DNA from: Nocardioides sp. R-C-SC26
GTDB taxonomy: Bacteria > Actinomycetota > Actinomycetes > Propionibacteriales > Nocardioidaceae
Length of the DNA stretch: 64,000 bases
Reading direction: 5' to 3'
Assembly (NCBI RefSeq): GCF_021246465.1
Contig: NZ_JAHRHK010000005.1
Coordinates: 42,958-106,957 of the forward strand
Positions 38,302 to 46,547 of this stretch are shown one piece after another. A model generated the notes under the pieces. That model was not told the DNA's origin. It did no database searches and worked only from the letters and a program-made list of their open reading frames with translations. Both the position numbers and the translations under genes were made by a program. The number at the start of each line of letters is the position of its first letter. The first letter of the stretch is position 1.

Positions 38302-40857
38302 ATGGCACCCCCACGCGCCCACGTCCTGCCCGCCCGCCGAGCCGCCGCCGTCGCGACGCTCCTGGTGGGGAGCTCCCTGGCGATCGCAGGATCGGCGACC
38401 GCCGCGACGACGCTGACCGTGTGCGACACCGGATGCAGCTACACCACGATCGCCGCTGCTGTGGCCGCTGCGCAGCCCGGCGACACGGTGCAGCTCTCCG
38501 CGCAGACCTACACCGGGGTCAACCAGGTGGTCGTCGACAAGCCGATTCGGATCCTCGGCGCCGGCCCGGGCCAGACGATCGTGGACGGCGCCACGACGGC
38601 CACGGGCACCTCGATGTTCCGGGTCCTCCCGCCGGCGGTCGGCAACGGGGCGAACAACGGAGTCATCGAGATCTCCGGCATGACGCTGCGTCATCCGGGC
38701 CCGAGGGTCGCCTACCAGATCTACATCGGCGTCAAGCAGTTCACCACCGGCATCACCGCCGTGACGATCAGCGACGTCGACTTCGCCGCCACCGCCGATC
38801 CCGCAGGCGCGGCAGCGACTCCCGCCACCTCGGTCACCTCGAACTACGCCCTCTACGCCGACGGCGGCTACACCAACAACACCGAGCGCGTCGCGCCGTC
38901 GCTGACGCTGCGCGACAACACGACGTCGGGGCAGCGCTTCAACGCCTTCGGCGTGGACGCCTGGCGCGGCCCGGTCGCGATCCGCGACAACGTCGTCACC
39001 GAGGGGAGCAGCGGCAACTCCTCGCTGCTGGTGTTCAACGAGTACTCACCGAGCCGCATCACCACCCCGGTCGTGGTCGACGGCAACACCAGCACGGGCC
39101 GGCTCCTCGCGGTGCGCAACATCGACCAGAACGCGACCCTCGAGAGCCGCAGCGGGTTCGACGACGTCACGATCTCCAACAACGTGGTGACGGGACTGAC
39201 CGCCGGCGACTACGCGGCGATGGTCAGCACGAACGCGCCGGCGGGCGACTACGTCCTCGGAGGGGCGACGATCCCGAGCGCGGCGATGGACTTCGGTCGC
39301 GTGCGGATCCACGGCAACGTGGTGCGCGGTGACGGCACCGACACGACGTCCGGCTTCTATGTCGGCGGCGGGGTCGAGAGCACCGTGATCGAGGACAACG
39401 ACATCGCCGGGGTCGGCGCGGGAGTCCGTGCCTACCCGGTGAAGGGCCGTCAGCCCACGGCGATCACGGTCCGCCACAACCGTCTGATGGCGACGCGGTA
39501 CGGCGTCCTCAACGAGAGCACGGCACCGATCGGAGCTGCCCAGAACTGGTGGGGCTGTGTCCGCACCGACCCCCGCACGGTCGACACCACGGTGGCGGTT
39601 CCGGTGTGCGCCGGGGCCCATGCCACGGCGGGGTCCGGCACGATCACGACCGCTCCCTGGATCGCGGCGACCCTGAGCGTGGCTCCCCCGACGCTGTTCG
39701 TCGGCGACACCGCGACCGCGACCGCGACGTTCGGCTCGACCTTCGACGGTACGACGGTGGGCGTGGTCACCGGGACGCCGCTGCCGTCCTTCTTCACCGG
39801 CCTGGCGACGACGTTCGCGGCGACGGTCGGCTCGATCGCGCCCAGCTCGGGCGCCCTCGACGCCCAGCTGCGCAGCAGTGCGACCTACACCGCGACGGCG
39901 CTCGGCCCGGACACGGTGACCGCCACCGTCGACCGGGTCGACGTCGTCACGGCGGCCCAGGGCGGCGGTACCGCGACGACGACCCGTCGCGGCGAGCCGA
40001 TCACGGCGTCGGTCCAGACCTTCCCGCCGTTCGTCCCGCCGACGACTCCCCCGACCACACCGCCGACGACCCCTCCCACGACACCGCCGACCACGCCGGT
40101 CGACACCGACGGTGACGGACTCACCGACGAGCAGGAGGCGGCGTTGGGCACCGACCCGACCAAGGCCGACACCGACGGCGACGGCGTCAGCGATGCCGAC
40201 GAGGTGGCTGCTGGGACCGATCCCCTGGTTCCGAACAACGTCGACCCGGGTCCGACCCCGGGTGTCGACACCGACGGCGACGGCCTCAGCGACGAGGACG
40301 AGCAGGCGTTGGGCACCGATCCGACCAAGGCCGACACCGACGGCGACGGCATCAGCGACGGCGTCGAGGTCGCCGGAGTCCGGCGCTGCCCGAGCGGCAC
40401 CAACCCGCTCGAGCCCGACACCGACGGCGACGGTCTGACCGACGGCGCGGAGATCAAGGGCATCGTGATGAAGACCAAGGTCACGACGCGCAACCGGGAG
40501 TACCGGATCGGCCGCATTCGCACGAACCCCTGCAGTCGCGACACCGACGGCGACGGCCTCTCCGACCGCCGCGAGATCGCCGGCATCAAGATCGGTCAGC
40601 GCGTGGCGACGTCCCGGACCGACGGCTACCGGATCGGCCGCCGCAGCACCGATCCGACCAAGGCCGACACCGACCGCGACGGGCTCACCGACAAGGACGA
40701 GGTGACCGGCCGGAAGAACACCGCCCACAACAAGCGCAAGTCCGACCCGACCAACTTCGACACCGACGGCGGCGGCGTCTCCGACGGCCACGAGGTGCGC
40801 GGCGGCGCTGACCCGAGCGCTCAGCCCTCGGGCCTGCGCAACCCTCGCGGGCGGTAG
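38302..40857 (+). CDS. Secreted beta-helix protein with calcium-type (thrombospondin 3-like) repeats
   Basis: 851 residues. The signal peptide is about 1-35 (AAAVATLLVGSSLAIAGSATAA). Residues about 40-400 form a right-handed parallel beta-helix of the pectate-lyase type (YTTIAAAVAAAQPGDTVQL; repeated Asn-rich turns such as DNVVTEGSSGNSS). An Ig-like section follows, then a Pro/Thr linker (PTTPP repeats near 575), then about seven DTDGDGLTD-type Asp-rich loops (590-840) that in other proteins bind calcium. There is no LPxTG or surface-layer anchor. It may bind or cleave polysaccharide, but no catalytic residues can be assigned. The start lacks a ribosome site. Confidence 0.8.
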   Translation: MAPPRAHVLPARRAAAVATLLVGSSLAIAGSATAATTLTVCDTGCSYTTIAAAVAAAQPGDTVQLSAQTYTGVNQVVVDKPIRILGAGPGQTIVDGATTATGTSMFRVLPPAVGNGANNGVIEISGMTLRHPGPRVAYQIYIGVKQFTTGITAVTISDVDFAATADPAGAAATPATSVTSNYALYADGGYTNNTERVAPSLTLRDNTTSGQRFNAFGVDAWRGPVAIRDNVVTEGSSGNSSLLVFNEYSPSRITTPVVVDGNTSTGRLLAVRNIDQNATLESRSGFDDVTISNNVVTGLTAGDYAAMVSTNAPAGDYVLGGATIPSAAMDFGRVRIHGNVVRGDGTDTTSGFYVGGGVESTVIEDNDIAGVGAGVRAYPVKGRQPTAITVRHNRLMATRYGVLNESTAPIGAAQNWWGCVRTDPRTVDTTVAVPVCAGAHATAGSGTITTAPWIAATLSVAPPTLFVGDTATATATFGSTFDGTTVGVVTGTPLPSFFTGLATTFAATVGSIAPSSGALDAQLRSSATYTATALGPDTVTATVDRVDVVTAAQGGGTATTTRRGEPITASVQTFPPFVPPTTPPTTPPTTPPTTPPTTPVDTDGDGLTDEQEAALGTDPTKADTDGDGVSDADEVAAGTDPLVPNNVDPGPTPGVDTDGDGLSDEDEQALGTDPTKADTDGDGISDGVEVAGVRRCPSGTNPLEPDTDGDGLTDGAEIKGIVMKTKVTTRNREYRIGRIRTNPCSRDTDGDGLSDRREIAGIKIGQRVATSRTDGYRIGRRSTDPTKADTDRDGLTDKDEVTGRKNTAHNKRKSDPTNFDTDGGGVSDGHEVRGGADPSAQPSGLRNPRGR

Positions 40858-40863
40858 CAGCTG

Positions 40864-40905
40864 TCGACCGGCGCCTACCCAGATCCTCGGGTGGGCGCCG
40901 GTCGA
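40864..40905. terminator. Bidirectional terminator hairpin
   Basis: TCGACCGGCGCC (40864-40875) pairs with 40894-40905, and the stem continues with a wobble pair and CCC/GGG to 17 pairs around an eight-base loop. It lies between the convergent beta-helix gene and the hypothetical gene at 40932. Confidence 0.75.
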
Positions 40906-40931
40906 TGTCGGTGAGGCTCGACCCGATCGTC

Positions 40932-41465
40932 TCAGTAGGCGAAAACGTGCGCGCTGAGGACGTCGATCTCGCGCCGGGGATCTCCGAAGAACGCACCCAG
41001 GCGACGGGACACGAGGTGGAACGGACGCTCCCTCGGGGATCCGTCCGCCTTCCAGTTGTTGGTCGGGACGATCAGGAACAGATGGTGTGCGTCGGGTGCG
41101 ATGTGCGCCTTCCAGAGATCCTTCAGATCGTGGTTGTTGGTCGTCGTCCCGCCACGTTCGACCTCCGCGATCACGCCGCGTCCCTCTCCCGTGGCGAAGA
41201 AGAAGTCGGGTCGAGCCCGGGTCACGAAGCCCGTCTGCGGGGTGAGCACGACTTCCTCGCTGAATCCCAGCTCATGGGTCAGGAGTGCCGCGAAGTGGCC
41301 CTGGATGGCCTGACTCTGAGCACCGTGCACATGTAGAAGCGCGATCTCGTCACGGGTCGATGAGATGTGCGTTCGCAGACGCTGCGCGAGTTCGTCGACG
41401 AGGGCCAGTTCCGCAGTCAGAGCGGGCGGAATCTCCGTCCTCACGTGGCGTGCGTAGGTCTCCAT
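40932..41465 (-). CDS. Hypothetical protein, possible PD-(D/E)xK nuclease-like fold
   Basis: 177 residues, soluble, no signal. The N-terminal half is helical (LTAELALVDELAQRLRTHIS). The centre reads ARPDFFFATGEGRGVIAEVERGG, which has the spacing of a PD-...-(D/E)xK nuclease core, but the expected lysine is Glu, so activity is doubtful. HDLKDLWKAHIAP and a hydrophobic strand HHLFLIVPTN follow. I cannot name the family. It lies alone between the beta-helix gene and tRNA-Ala, with about 95 bp of possible promoter to the tRNA; its ribosome site is weak. It looks like an accessory gene, but no integrase or attachment repeat accompanies it. Confidence 0.6.
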   Translation of the reverse strand: METYARHVRTEIPPALTAELALVDELAQRLRTHISSTRDEIALLHVHGAQSQAIQGHFAALLTHELGFSEEVVLTPQTGFVTRARPDFFFATGEGRGVIAEVERGGTTTNNHDLKDLWKAHIAPDAHHLFLIVPTNNWKADGSPRERPFHLVSRRLGAFFGDPRREIDVLSAHVFAY

Positions 41466-41560
41466 GCGGCGGAGCTTCTCAGCTCGAGTCGGCTGAAGCT
41501 AGCGACTGGTCGCCGCCCCTGGCTCACGCGGCGAAAGCGATCTTCATCGGCGGACGGGGG

Positions 41561-41636
41561 TGGTGGAGCCTAGGGGACTCGAACCCCTAACCCCCTGCTT
41601 GCAAAGCAGGTGCGCTACCAATTGCGCCAAGGCCCC
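41561..41636 (-). tRNA. tRNA-Ala (anticodon TGC)
   Basis: Cloverleaf on the minus strand: 5' GGGGCC acceptor, D arm, anticodon stem-loop CTGCT-TTGCA-AGCAG giving TGC, and a T loop with GGTTCGAGTCC. The 3' CCA is encoded (41561-41563). Confidence 0.96.
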
Positions 41637-41663
41637 GGTGCCCGAAGACTCGGGCGGGATGGA

Positions 41664-41792
41664 TCAGTTGCCGCGGGTGACCGCGTCGGTGGCTTCGGCC
41701 CACAGGGCCTGCTCGGAGCGGCTCTCGGCGATCTTCTTGCGAGCGACGACGGCGCCCGCAGCAGCCAGGGCGAGAATGACCAGCTTCTTCAT
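41664..41792 (-). CDS. DLW-39 family micro-protein
   Basis: 42 residues, starting [19 protein letters not shown] and ending TRGN, with the family's conserved middle [12 protein letters not shown]. One N-terminal membrane-spanning segment (about 4-17) is followed by a short charged tail. ATG with a GGAGG ribosome site six bases upstream. Homologues are characteristically placed by the tRNA-Ile/tRNA-Ala genes after gyrA in actinobacteria, as here between the two tRNAs; their function is unknown. The gene is too short for routine gene finders. Confidence 0.85.
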   Translation of the reverse strand: MKKLVILALAAAGAVVARKKIAESRSEQALWAEATDAVTRGN

Positions 41793-41833
41793 CGTTGCCT
41801 CCGAGTTCCCCGTCGTCACCGACCGGTCGAGAG

Positions 41834-41907
41834 TGGGCCTAACAGGACTTGAACCTGTGACCTCTTCCTTATCAGGGAAGCGCTCTAACCGTCTGAGCTA
41901 TAGGCCC
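41834..41907 (-). tRNA. tRNA-Ile (anticodon GAT)
   Basis: Cloverleaf on the minus strand: acceptor GGGCCTA, anticodon loop CTGATAA giving GAT, T loop GGTTCAAGTCC. The 3' CCA is not encoded (the genome continues CTC after the discriminator), so the CCA-adding enzyme at 5-6.5 kb is needed. Confidence 0.96.
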
Positions 41908-41920
41908 GCAAACCTGGGAG

Positions 41921-41950
41921 ACAGTACCCCACCGCTCGGCGCACGCTCAA
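41921..41950 (-). promoter_or_regulatory. Promoter of tRNA-Ile / DLW-39 / tRNA-Ala
   Basis: On the minus strand TTGAGC (41950-41945), an 18-base spacer and TACTGT (41926-41921), ending 13 bases before the tRNA-Ile 5' end. Among the more complete -35/-10 pairs in the window; it may read through DLW-39 to tRNA-Ala. Confidence 0.6.
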
Positions 41951-42151
41951 AACGGGCCGACGTCCGTGGCCGCCTCGGGCAGCGGTGAGGTCTGTGCCGC
42001 AGACCGGCGCCCGGATCGTGGTTGGGCGCAGGACTGCCATGGGGCACCGAGCGCGCCGGGCGCGAGGACGACGTGCGTTCCGCAGACCCGTCTCCCCGTC
42101 GGTCTCGGGCACACGGCCCCGCGGGCCGGGCGCGGGTGGCAGGATGCCGGA

Positions 42152-43126
42152 GTGAGGACGCGGAGGGGGCGCACGGCGGCGGTCGCGGCGACGATGACGG
42201 CGGTGGTGGCGTTGACCGTCACGGCCTGCTCCGAGGACGGCGACGAGCCCACCCCCGAGGTCGCGCCCACGCCGACGGCGACACCGATCCCGCCCTTCGA
42301 CGCCGACCAGCCGGCAGCACGCGCCGTCCTGCCGCTGGTGCCCGTCGATGCCACCGAACTGCGCGTCACGGACTGGGAGCAGGTCCGGCTCCGCGTCGGT
42401 CGCGAGGACATCACGTCCGCCGCGCCGCGTCGCCAACGCGACCAGTTCTGGCGCAAGGTCGATCGCAACGTTCCCCTGCTCGACACCGGGCTGCTCCGCC
42501 CCGACGCCGAGCGCCTGCTCGCCGACTACTCCTTCACCCAGGACGACGTCGCGTGGGAGGCCCACTTCGAGACGCCGCGTGGGTCGGGCTGGGTGCTGCT
42601 GATGGACGCCCCGGTGCTGATGGCCGACGTCGAGCGCGCCGTCGACGACGGCGTGGGCGCGCTGCGGGGTGCCGAGGTCGACGTCGCGCGCCGTCTGGTG
42701 ATGCGCGGCGTCAGCGCCGAGCCCGAGGAGAGCTGGGCGATGGCTCCCGAGCTCGGCGAGCTCGTCGACGACACCGGCGAGTCGACCTACGTCCGCGCCG
42801 GGTGCCTGGACGCCGACGCCGTGCTGGGCACGGTGCCCGACGGCTCGCTCGCCCGCCTCCAACCGCTCGGCGGCTTCGTCGTCGTCCTCGCCGGACGCCT
42901 GGCGACGGTGTACCTCGGTACCGACCGCGCCGACGCATTCGCGCGGGCGCGCCTGGATCGCACGAGCTTCTCCACCGCCCCGCAGGTCTCGCAGTTCCAG
43001 CGAGCCTGGGGCCAGGCTGTCGCCGACCCCTCAAGTGGCCGGCTGGGGTACCGCATGCGTGATGACCGCGCGGCCACCGAGCTCATGCTCGATGGAGATC
43101 TGCCGTTCGCCGTCTGCGACGTGTGA
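42152..43126 (+). CDS. Putative lipoprotein of unknown function
   Basis: 324 residues with a lipoprotein signal peptide: basic start VRTRRGRTAA, hydrophobic core and lipobox LTVTAC with Cys at about residue 25. A Pro/Thr-rich spacer (PTPTATPIPP) then leads to a globular outside domain with no motif that I recognise; it contains two further cysteines, in YVRAGCLDADAV and at the C-terminus (FAVCDV), that might form a disulfide. The GTG at 42152 follows CAGGAT by six bases, an imperfect leaderless pattern. It stands alone, so no role is suggested by neighbours. Confidence 0.8.
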   Translation: MRTRRGRTAAVAATMTAVVALTVTACSEDGDEPTPEVAPTPTATPIPPFDADQPAARAVLPLVPVDATELRVTDWEQVRLRVGREDITSAAPRRQRDQFWRKVDRNVPLLDTGLLRPDAERLLADYSFTQDDVAWEAHFETPRGSGWVLLMDAPVLMADVERAVDDGVGALRGAEVDVARRLVMRGVSAEPEESWAMAPELGELVDDTGESTYVRAGCLDADAVLGTVPDGSLARLQPLGGFVVVLAGRLATVYLGTDRADAFARARLDRTSFSTAPQVSQFQRAWGQAVADPSSGRLGYRMRDDRAATELMLDGDLPFAVCDV

Positions 43127-43147
43127 GCGCGCCGGTCGCGCCCGGTG

Positions 43148-43362
43148 GGCGGTGAGTCGCTGAGGCTCTTCGACCGACCGGGTGGCCGGGCGGTGAGCTG
43201 CTGAGCGATTGCTCGACTGGTTTCCTCACCAACTCACCGCCGCGCGGAGTTCGCCGCGCGTAAGCCTCTGTAGATCACCGCCCAGCCGGGCGCCACCGGC
43301 TGCAGACCGGACGGGTCACCGGGTTTCGAGACGGCCTCGTTCCTCGGCCTCCTCAACCACTG
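43148..43362. repeat. Intergenic repeats: nested inverted/direct repeats and one dispersed-family copy
   Basis: GGCGGTGAG at 43148-43156 pairs with CTCACCGCC at 43233-43241. A direct repeat GGGCGGTGAG(T/C)(C/T)GCTGAG begins near 43147 and 43188. At 43322-43362 lies a member of the dispersed palindrome family (GTTTCGAGACGG ... CCTCAACCACTGG) with yet another core. The rest of the 276-bp gap shows nothing else. Confidence 0.65.
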
Positions 43363-43402
43363 GTGGGTGGGCCGGCGCGGCCTCCTGAACGACCGGTGAC
43401 GG

Positions 43403-44179
43403 TCAGCTGTTGAGCGCCTCGAACTCGGAGGCGTCGTGCGCGGAGAAGACCCGGACGTCGGGGTGGTCGGCGACCAGCGTGCGCAACCGCTCCTGGTTCG
43501 CCAGCCGGACGGCGTTGTCCTGCGCGAGGAGGCGCTGGAAGACCTGGAGGATGCGCGGACACGACGGCGGCGTCTGCACCTCGCCCGCGTTGAAGTAGGC
43601 ATCGCCGGCGTGCAGCACCCAACCGCCGTCAGAGGAGGTGGTGTCTCGGACGGCGGCGCCTGCGTGCCCGCGGCTGTGGCCGGGCAGCGGCACCAGCAGC
43701 ACGTCGTCGGCGAGCACGGTGACGGCCTCGAGGCCGCGCCACTCCTCGCCCGCAGCGGCATGGGTGGCGAAACGAGCGTCCTCCCACTGCTCGCGCAGAT
43801 AGCGCCCGTGCTCCATGCCCTTGGGGTTGCGAGCGGCTTCGAGCTCGGCGTCGTAGACGTGCACGGTGGCGTTCGGGAAGTCGCTGACGCCGCCCGCGTG
43901 GTCGAGGTCGAGGTGGGTCAGCGCGATGTCGCGGACGTCGGACGCGTGGAACCCCAGGGCCTCGACCTGCGCGAGCGCGGTCTCGGCAGGGTCGAGGTTC
44001 GGACGCATCGCCGAGGTGAAGGCGCGACCCAGACGACGTCCCCGGTCGTCGAGATCGGCGGTGCCGAAACCAGAGTCGACCAGCAGCAGTCCGTCCGCGC
44101 GCTCCACGAGGAGACAGTGCGCGACGAACCGGCCGGCCAGGAGCGGGTGGAGCGTCCCGCAGTTGAGGTGGTGGATCAC
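43403..44179 (-). CDS. MBL-fold metallo-hydrolase (AHL-lactonase-like family)
   Basis: 258-residue metallo-beta-lactamase-fold enzyme. The metal motif reads THLDLDHAGG (His89, Asp91, Asp93, His94), i.e. HxDxDH in place of HxHxDH, a known subfamily variation; further ligands are in PLPGHSRGHAGAAV and VLHAGDAYF. It resembles proteins labelled N-acyl homoserine lactonase family, but the substrate is not predictable and quorum quenching should not be assumed. No signal peptide. Divergent from SURF1 with about 90 bp between. Confidence 0.87.
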   Translation of the reverse strand: MIHHLNCGTLHPLLAGRFVAHCLLVERADGLLLVDSGFGTADLDDRGRRLGRAFTSAMRPNLDPAETALAQVEALGFHASDVRDIALTHLDLDHAGGVSDFPNATVHVYDAELEAARNPKGMEHGRYLREQWEDARFATHAAAGEEWRGLEAVTVLADDVLLVPLPGHSRGHAGAAVRDTTSSDGGWVLHAGDAYFNAGEVQTPPSCPRILQVFQRLLAQDNAVRLANQERLRTLVADHPDVRVFSAHDASEFEALNS

Positions 44180-44258
44180 GGCGTGATCGTGCCACGGCGG
44201 GCCGCTGTCGTCAGCCGTCTCGCCCAGCCGCGCCCGTCGTCGTCCGAGCGCCGCTCCG

Positions 44259-44270
44259 TAGGCTGGGGGG
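44259..44270 (+). promoter_or_regulatory. Leaderless promoter of the SURF1 gene
   Basis: TAGGCT (44259-44264), six G residues, then the GTG at 44271. Confidence 0.5.
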
Positions 44271-45026
44271 GTGCACGTGTGGCTGACCCGTCGGATGCTG
44301 GCCGCGCATGCGCTGGCTCTCGTGGGCCTGCTGATCGCCGGCGGGCTCGGCTTGTGGCAGCTCGATGCGTGGAGCGCACACCGGGCGAACGAGGCCCGCG
44401 ACCTCTCCGAGCAGGAGCCGTTGGCCCTGCAGGACGTGCTCGGCCCGGACGACGTCTACCCCGGTGACCGCGTCGGTCAGCCGGTGCGCGCGAGCGGGGT
44501 GTGGGTCCCGTCCGGCACGGTCTTCGTCGCCGACCGCGACCACGACGGCGCCCGCGGCTACTGGGTCGTCACGCCCGTGTCTGTCGAGACGCCGGGTGAC
44601 CCGGCGATCGCCGTCGTTCGCGGGTGGGTCGCCACCCTGGACGACGTGCCCGCAGCGCCGTCCGGTGCCGCCGAGATCGACGGGTGGCTGCAGCCCTCCG
44701 AAGGCACCGGCGTCATCGACGACGACCCGACCGACGACGTCCTGCCGCAACTGCGGATGGCCGACCTGGCCCAACGGGTCGACGTCGACCTCTACGGCGG
44801 GTACGTCGTCGCCCGGACGCCGGGCGCCGGGCTCGAGGCGGCCGACCTGGAGGCGCTGCCGCCGGTGAGCCGCACCACCGGACTGCGCAACCTGCTCTAC
44901 GGCGTGGAATGGTGGTTCTTCGCCGCCTTCGTGCTGTTCGTGTGGTGGCGGTTCACGCGCGAGGAGCGCCGTCCCTCGCGGCGACCTGCCGAGCAACCCG
45001 GCGAGCCCGACCCTGCCGACGTCTGA
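44271..45026 (+). CDS. SURF1 family protein (cytochrome oxidase biogenesis)
   Basis: 251 residues: a first membrane segment at about 8-29 (MLAAHALALVGLLIAGGLGLWQL, with the family GLWQL motif), an outside SURF1 domain with VRASGVWVPSGTVFVADR and RGYWVVTPV, and a second membrane segment near 218-235 (WWFFAAFVLFVWWRF), then a charged tail. SURF1 proteins help insert heme A into cytochrome c oxidase. No oxidase genes are nearby, as is usual for actinobacterial SURF1. The leaderless GTG start is supported by the -10 position. Confidence 0.92.
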   Translation: MHVWLTRRMLAAHALALVGLLIAGGLGLWQLDAWSAHRANEARDLSEQEPLALQDVLGPDDVYPGDRVGQPVRASGVWVPSGTVFVADRDHDGARGYWVVTPVSVETPGDPAIAVVRGWVATLDDVPAAPSGAAEIDGWLQPSEGTGVIDDDPTDDVLPQLRMADLAQRVDVDLYGGYVVARTPGAGLEAADLEALPPVSRTTGLRNLLYGVEWWFFAAFVLFVWWRFTREERRPSRRPAEQPGEPDPADV

Positions 45027-45062
45027 CGCGCCGACCCCACTCCTACTGGTCGACCACCGTGC

Positions 45063-45153
45063 CGAAACTCCCGCCGATCGGCGGTTCGCGTCGGCATATC
45101 CGCGAGTTTCGCCCGACCGATGCGGAGATTCACCGGCTACCCGGTGAATCTCC
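45063..45153. repeat. Nested palindromes between SURF1 and DUF3817
   Basis: Three inverted repeats: CGAAACTC (45063) with GAGTTTCG about 40 bases on, enclosing the perfect 14-base palindrome CCGCCGATCGGCGG (45071-45084); and GGAGATTCACCGG (45124-45136), loop CTAC, CCGGTGAATCTCC (45141-45153), perfect 13-base arms. The last could terminate SURF1; the whole is more structured than a terminator needs. Confidence 0.7.
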
Positions 45154-45202
45154 TCGCGGCCACACCCGCCTCCCGCCCCAAAACCCCCACCCACGCGCTC
45201 AG

Positions 45203-45214
45203 TACCCTCGGCAC
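45203..45214 (+). promoter_or_regulatory. Leaderless promoter of the DUF3817 gene
   Basis: TACCCT (45203-45208), six bases, then the GTG at 45215. Confidence 0.55.
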
Positions 45215-45574
45215 GTGACTCTCTTCAACGTCTACAGGGTGCTCGCGATCGTCGTGGGCGTCCTGCTCGCGATCTGCTCCCTGGTGGCGCTGCCGCTGAA
45301 GTACCTGGCCACCGAGGGCACCGGGCTCCAGACGTTCGGTGAGGACATCTCGATCCTGTGGCTCGTCCACGGGTGGATCTTCATGGTCTACGTCGTGGTG
45401 GCGTTCGTGCTCTCGCGGCGAGCGGAGTGGACGACGACCTTCACCCTCGTCGTGCTGGTCGCCGGCCTCGTGCCGCTGATGATCTTCTGGGTCGAGCGGA
45501 TCGTCGTCGCCAAGGTGCGTACGGAGGCACCCGACCTGACCTCGGACGCGCAGCGACCCGCCAGCCTGGGCTGA
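45215..45574 (+). CDS. DUF3817 family integral membrane protein
   Basis: 119 residues with three to four hydrophobic segments (about 7-27, 46-65 and 74-93). The family motifs are YRVLAIVVGVLLAICSLVALPLKYLA near the start and a central LVHGWIFMVYVV. Members are often fused to or beside GuaB or transport functions, but their role is unknown. The GTG start is set by the leaderless promoter. It converges on the coiled protein gene at 45609. Confidence 0.87.
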   Translation: MTLFNVYRVLAIVVGVLLAICSLVALPLKYLATEGTGLQTFGEDISILWLVHGWIFMVYVVVAFVLSRRAEWTTTFTLVVLVAGLVPLMIFWVERIVVAKVRTEAPDLTSDAQRPASLG

Positions 45575-45608
45575 CGGGTCGGCGCGACACACGGGCTGGC
45601 GACCGGCG

Positions 45609-46226
45609 CTACTTCTTCTCGTCGATCTCCACGACCTCGGCCGGCTCGTCGGGCGTGGTGACGGCGTGCGGCTCCTCCACCGCGTCCGCCAGCGCTTCGC
45701 CCGGCGTCGCCCCGGCTCCGTCGTCGGCGGCTCCGGACTGGGGAGCAGCCGGGGTGGGTGCAGGAGCGACGGGAGCTGCCGACGGAGCCTGTGCAGGAGC
45801 AGGGGTCGGGGTGTAGGTGGACTGCCAGTTGTCCTGAGAACCGCCCTGCAGCTTCTTGGCGGCAAAGACCGCCCCACCCGCCGCGATGCCGACGACTAGC
45901 AGTCGCTTGAGCTTGCTCTTCTTCTTCGGCGCCGGCTCGTGGGAGAGCTGGGCCACGGCTCCTTCGGCGGCCACCTTCGCGGCGGCGGCACGCTCGGCGG
46001 CGATGGCCGCGCCCTGCGCCACGAGCGGGGCGGCCTTCTCACGCGCCTCGGCGAGCCCGACGGCCGCCTTGACCCTCGCGTCGGCCAGCATCGGCTCGGC
46101 CTTCTCGCGGGCGTCGGCGATGGCGGGAAGGGCGGTGTCGTTGACGAACTCGCGCGCCTGGCCGAGCGCCGTCTCCACGTACTCCCCCGCCTGGTCGACG
46201 ATCGACTTCTTCTTGCGCAGTCCCAT
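45609..46226 (-). CDS. Membrane-associated Ala/Glu-rich coiled protein with Pro-rich tail
   Basis: 205 residues, beginning MGLRKKKSIVDQAGEYVETAL. Residues 10-90 are heptad-like Ala/Glu/Lys helices (ADAREKAEPMLADARVKAAV) resembling apolipoprotein or LEA-type amphipathic repeats. A Lys-rich stretch is followed by one hydrophobic segment (LLVVGIAAGGAVFAAKKL, about 108-125) and a Pro/Ala/Thr-rich, then acidic, C-terminus. It could lie along the membrane or act in stress protection; no family function is known to me. ATG at 46226 with GAGG five bases upstream. Divergent from the cyclophilin gene across 321 bp. Confidence 0.75.
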   Translation of the reverse strand: MGLRKKKSIVDQAGEYVETALGQAREFVNDTALPAIADAREKAEPMLADARVKAAVGLAEAREKAAPLVAQGAAIAAERAAAAKVAAEGAVAQLSHEPAPKKKSKLKRLLVVGIAAGGAVFAAKKLQGGSQDNWQSTYTPTPAPAQAPSAAPVAPAPTPAAPQSGAADDGAGATPGEALADAVEEPHAVTTPDEPAEVVEIDEKK

Positions 46227-46547
46227 CTCCGCCTCAACTTTCACGTCTGCATGGATGTGGCTCGACGGCTCCGTCGCCTCGGTGCGCTCGCGGCGCCGCC
46301 CGTGCCTTTCCTCTACCCAAGCACGAGGCGTGTCACGCCCCAACCCCCCGAATGTGAACGTCGCGGTTGTGCTCGCGCTCCGGCGCCCGAGATTCGCGGC
46401 ACCCACCGGGTTCGGGCACCTCAACCACCGGGACGCCGACGTGGCGGCGTCTGGGAGGATCGGGAGGTACTGCCGCGCCGGGCCTCCCGGTATGCGGCGC
46501 CACACGAATCACCTCGGAACCACTACCGGGGCACGCGAAAGGCAGAC
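46227..46547. other. 321-bp divergent intergenic region
   Basis: Must hold promoters for the coiled protein (-) and the cyclophilin (+). I find no convincing -10/-35 pair, repeat or short gene in it; GAAAGG before 46548 is the cyclophilin ribosome site. Confidence 0.5.

Noticed and set aside
40932..42151. Genomic island or prophage integrated at tRNA-Ala or tRNA-Ile
   Set aside because: No integrase, no duplicated tRNA 3' end and no phage genes; only one unassigned gene and a conserved DLW-39 gene.
43403..44179. Quorum-quenching AHL lactonase
   Set aside because: Only family-level similarity; the metal motif is the HxDxDH variant and no specificity residues can be read.
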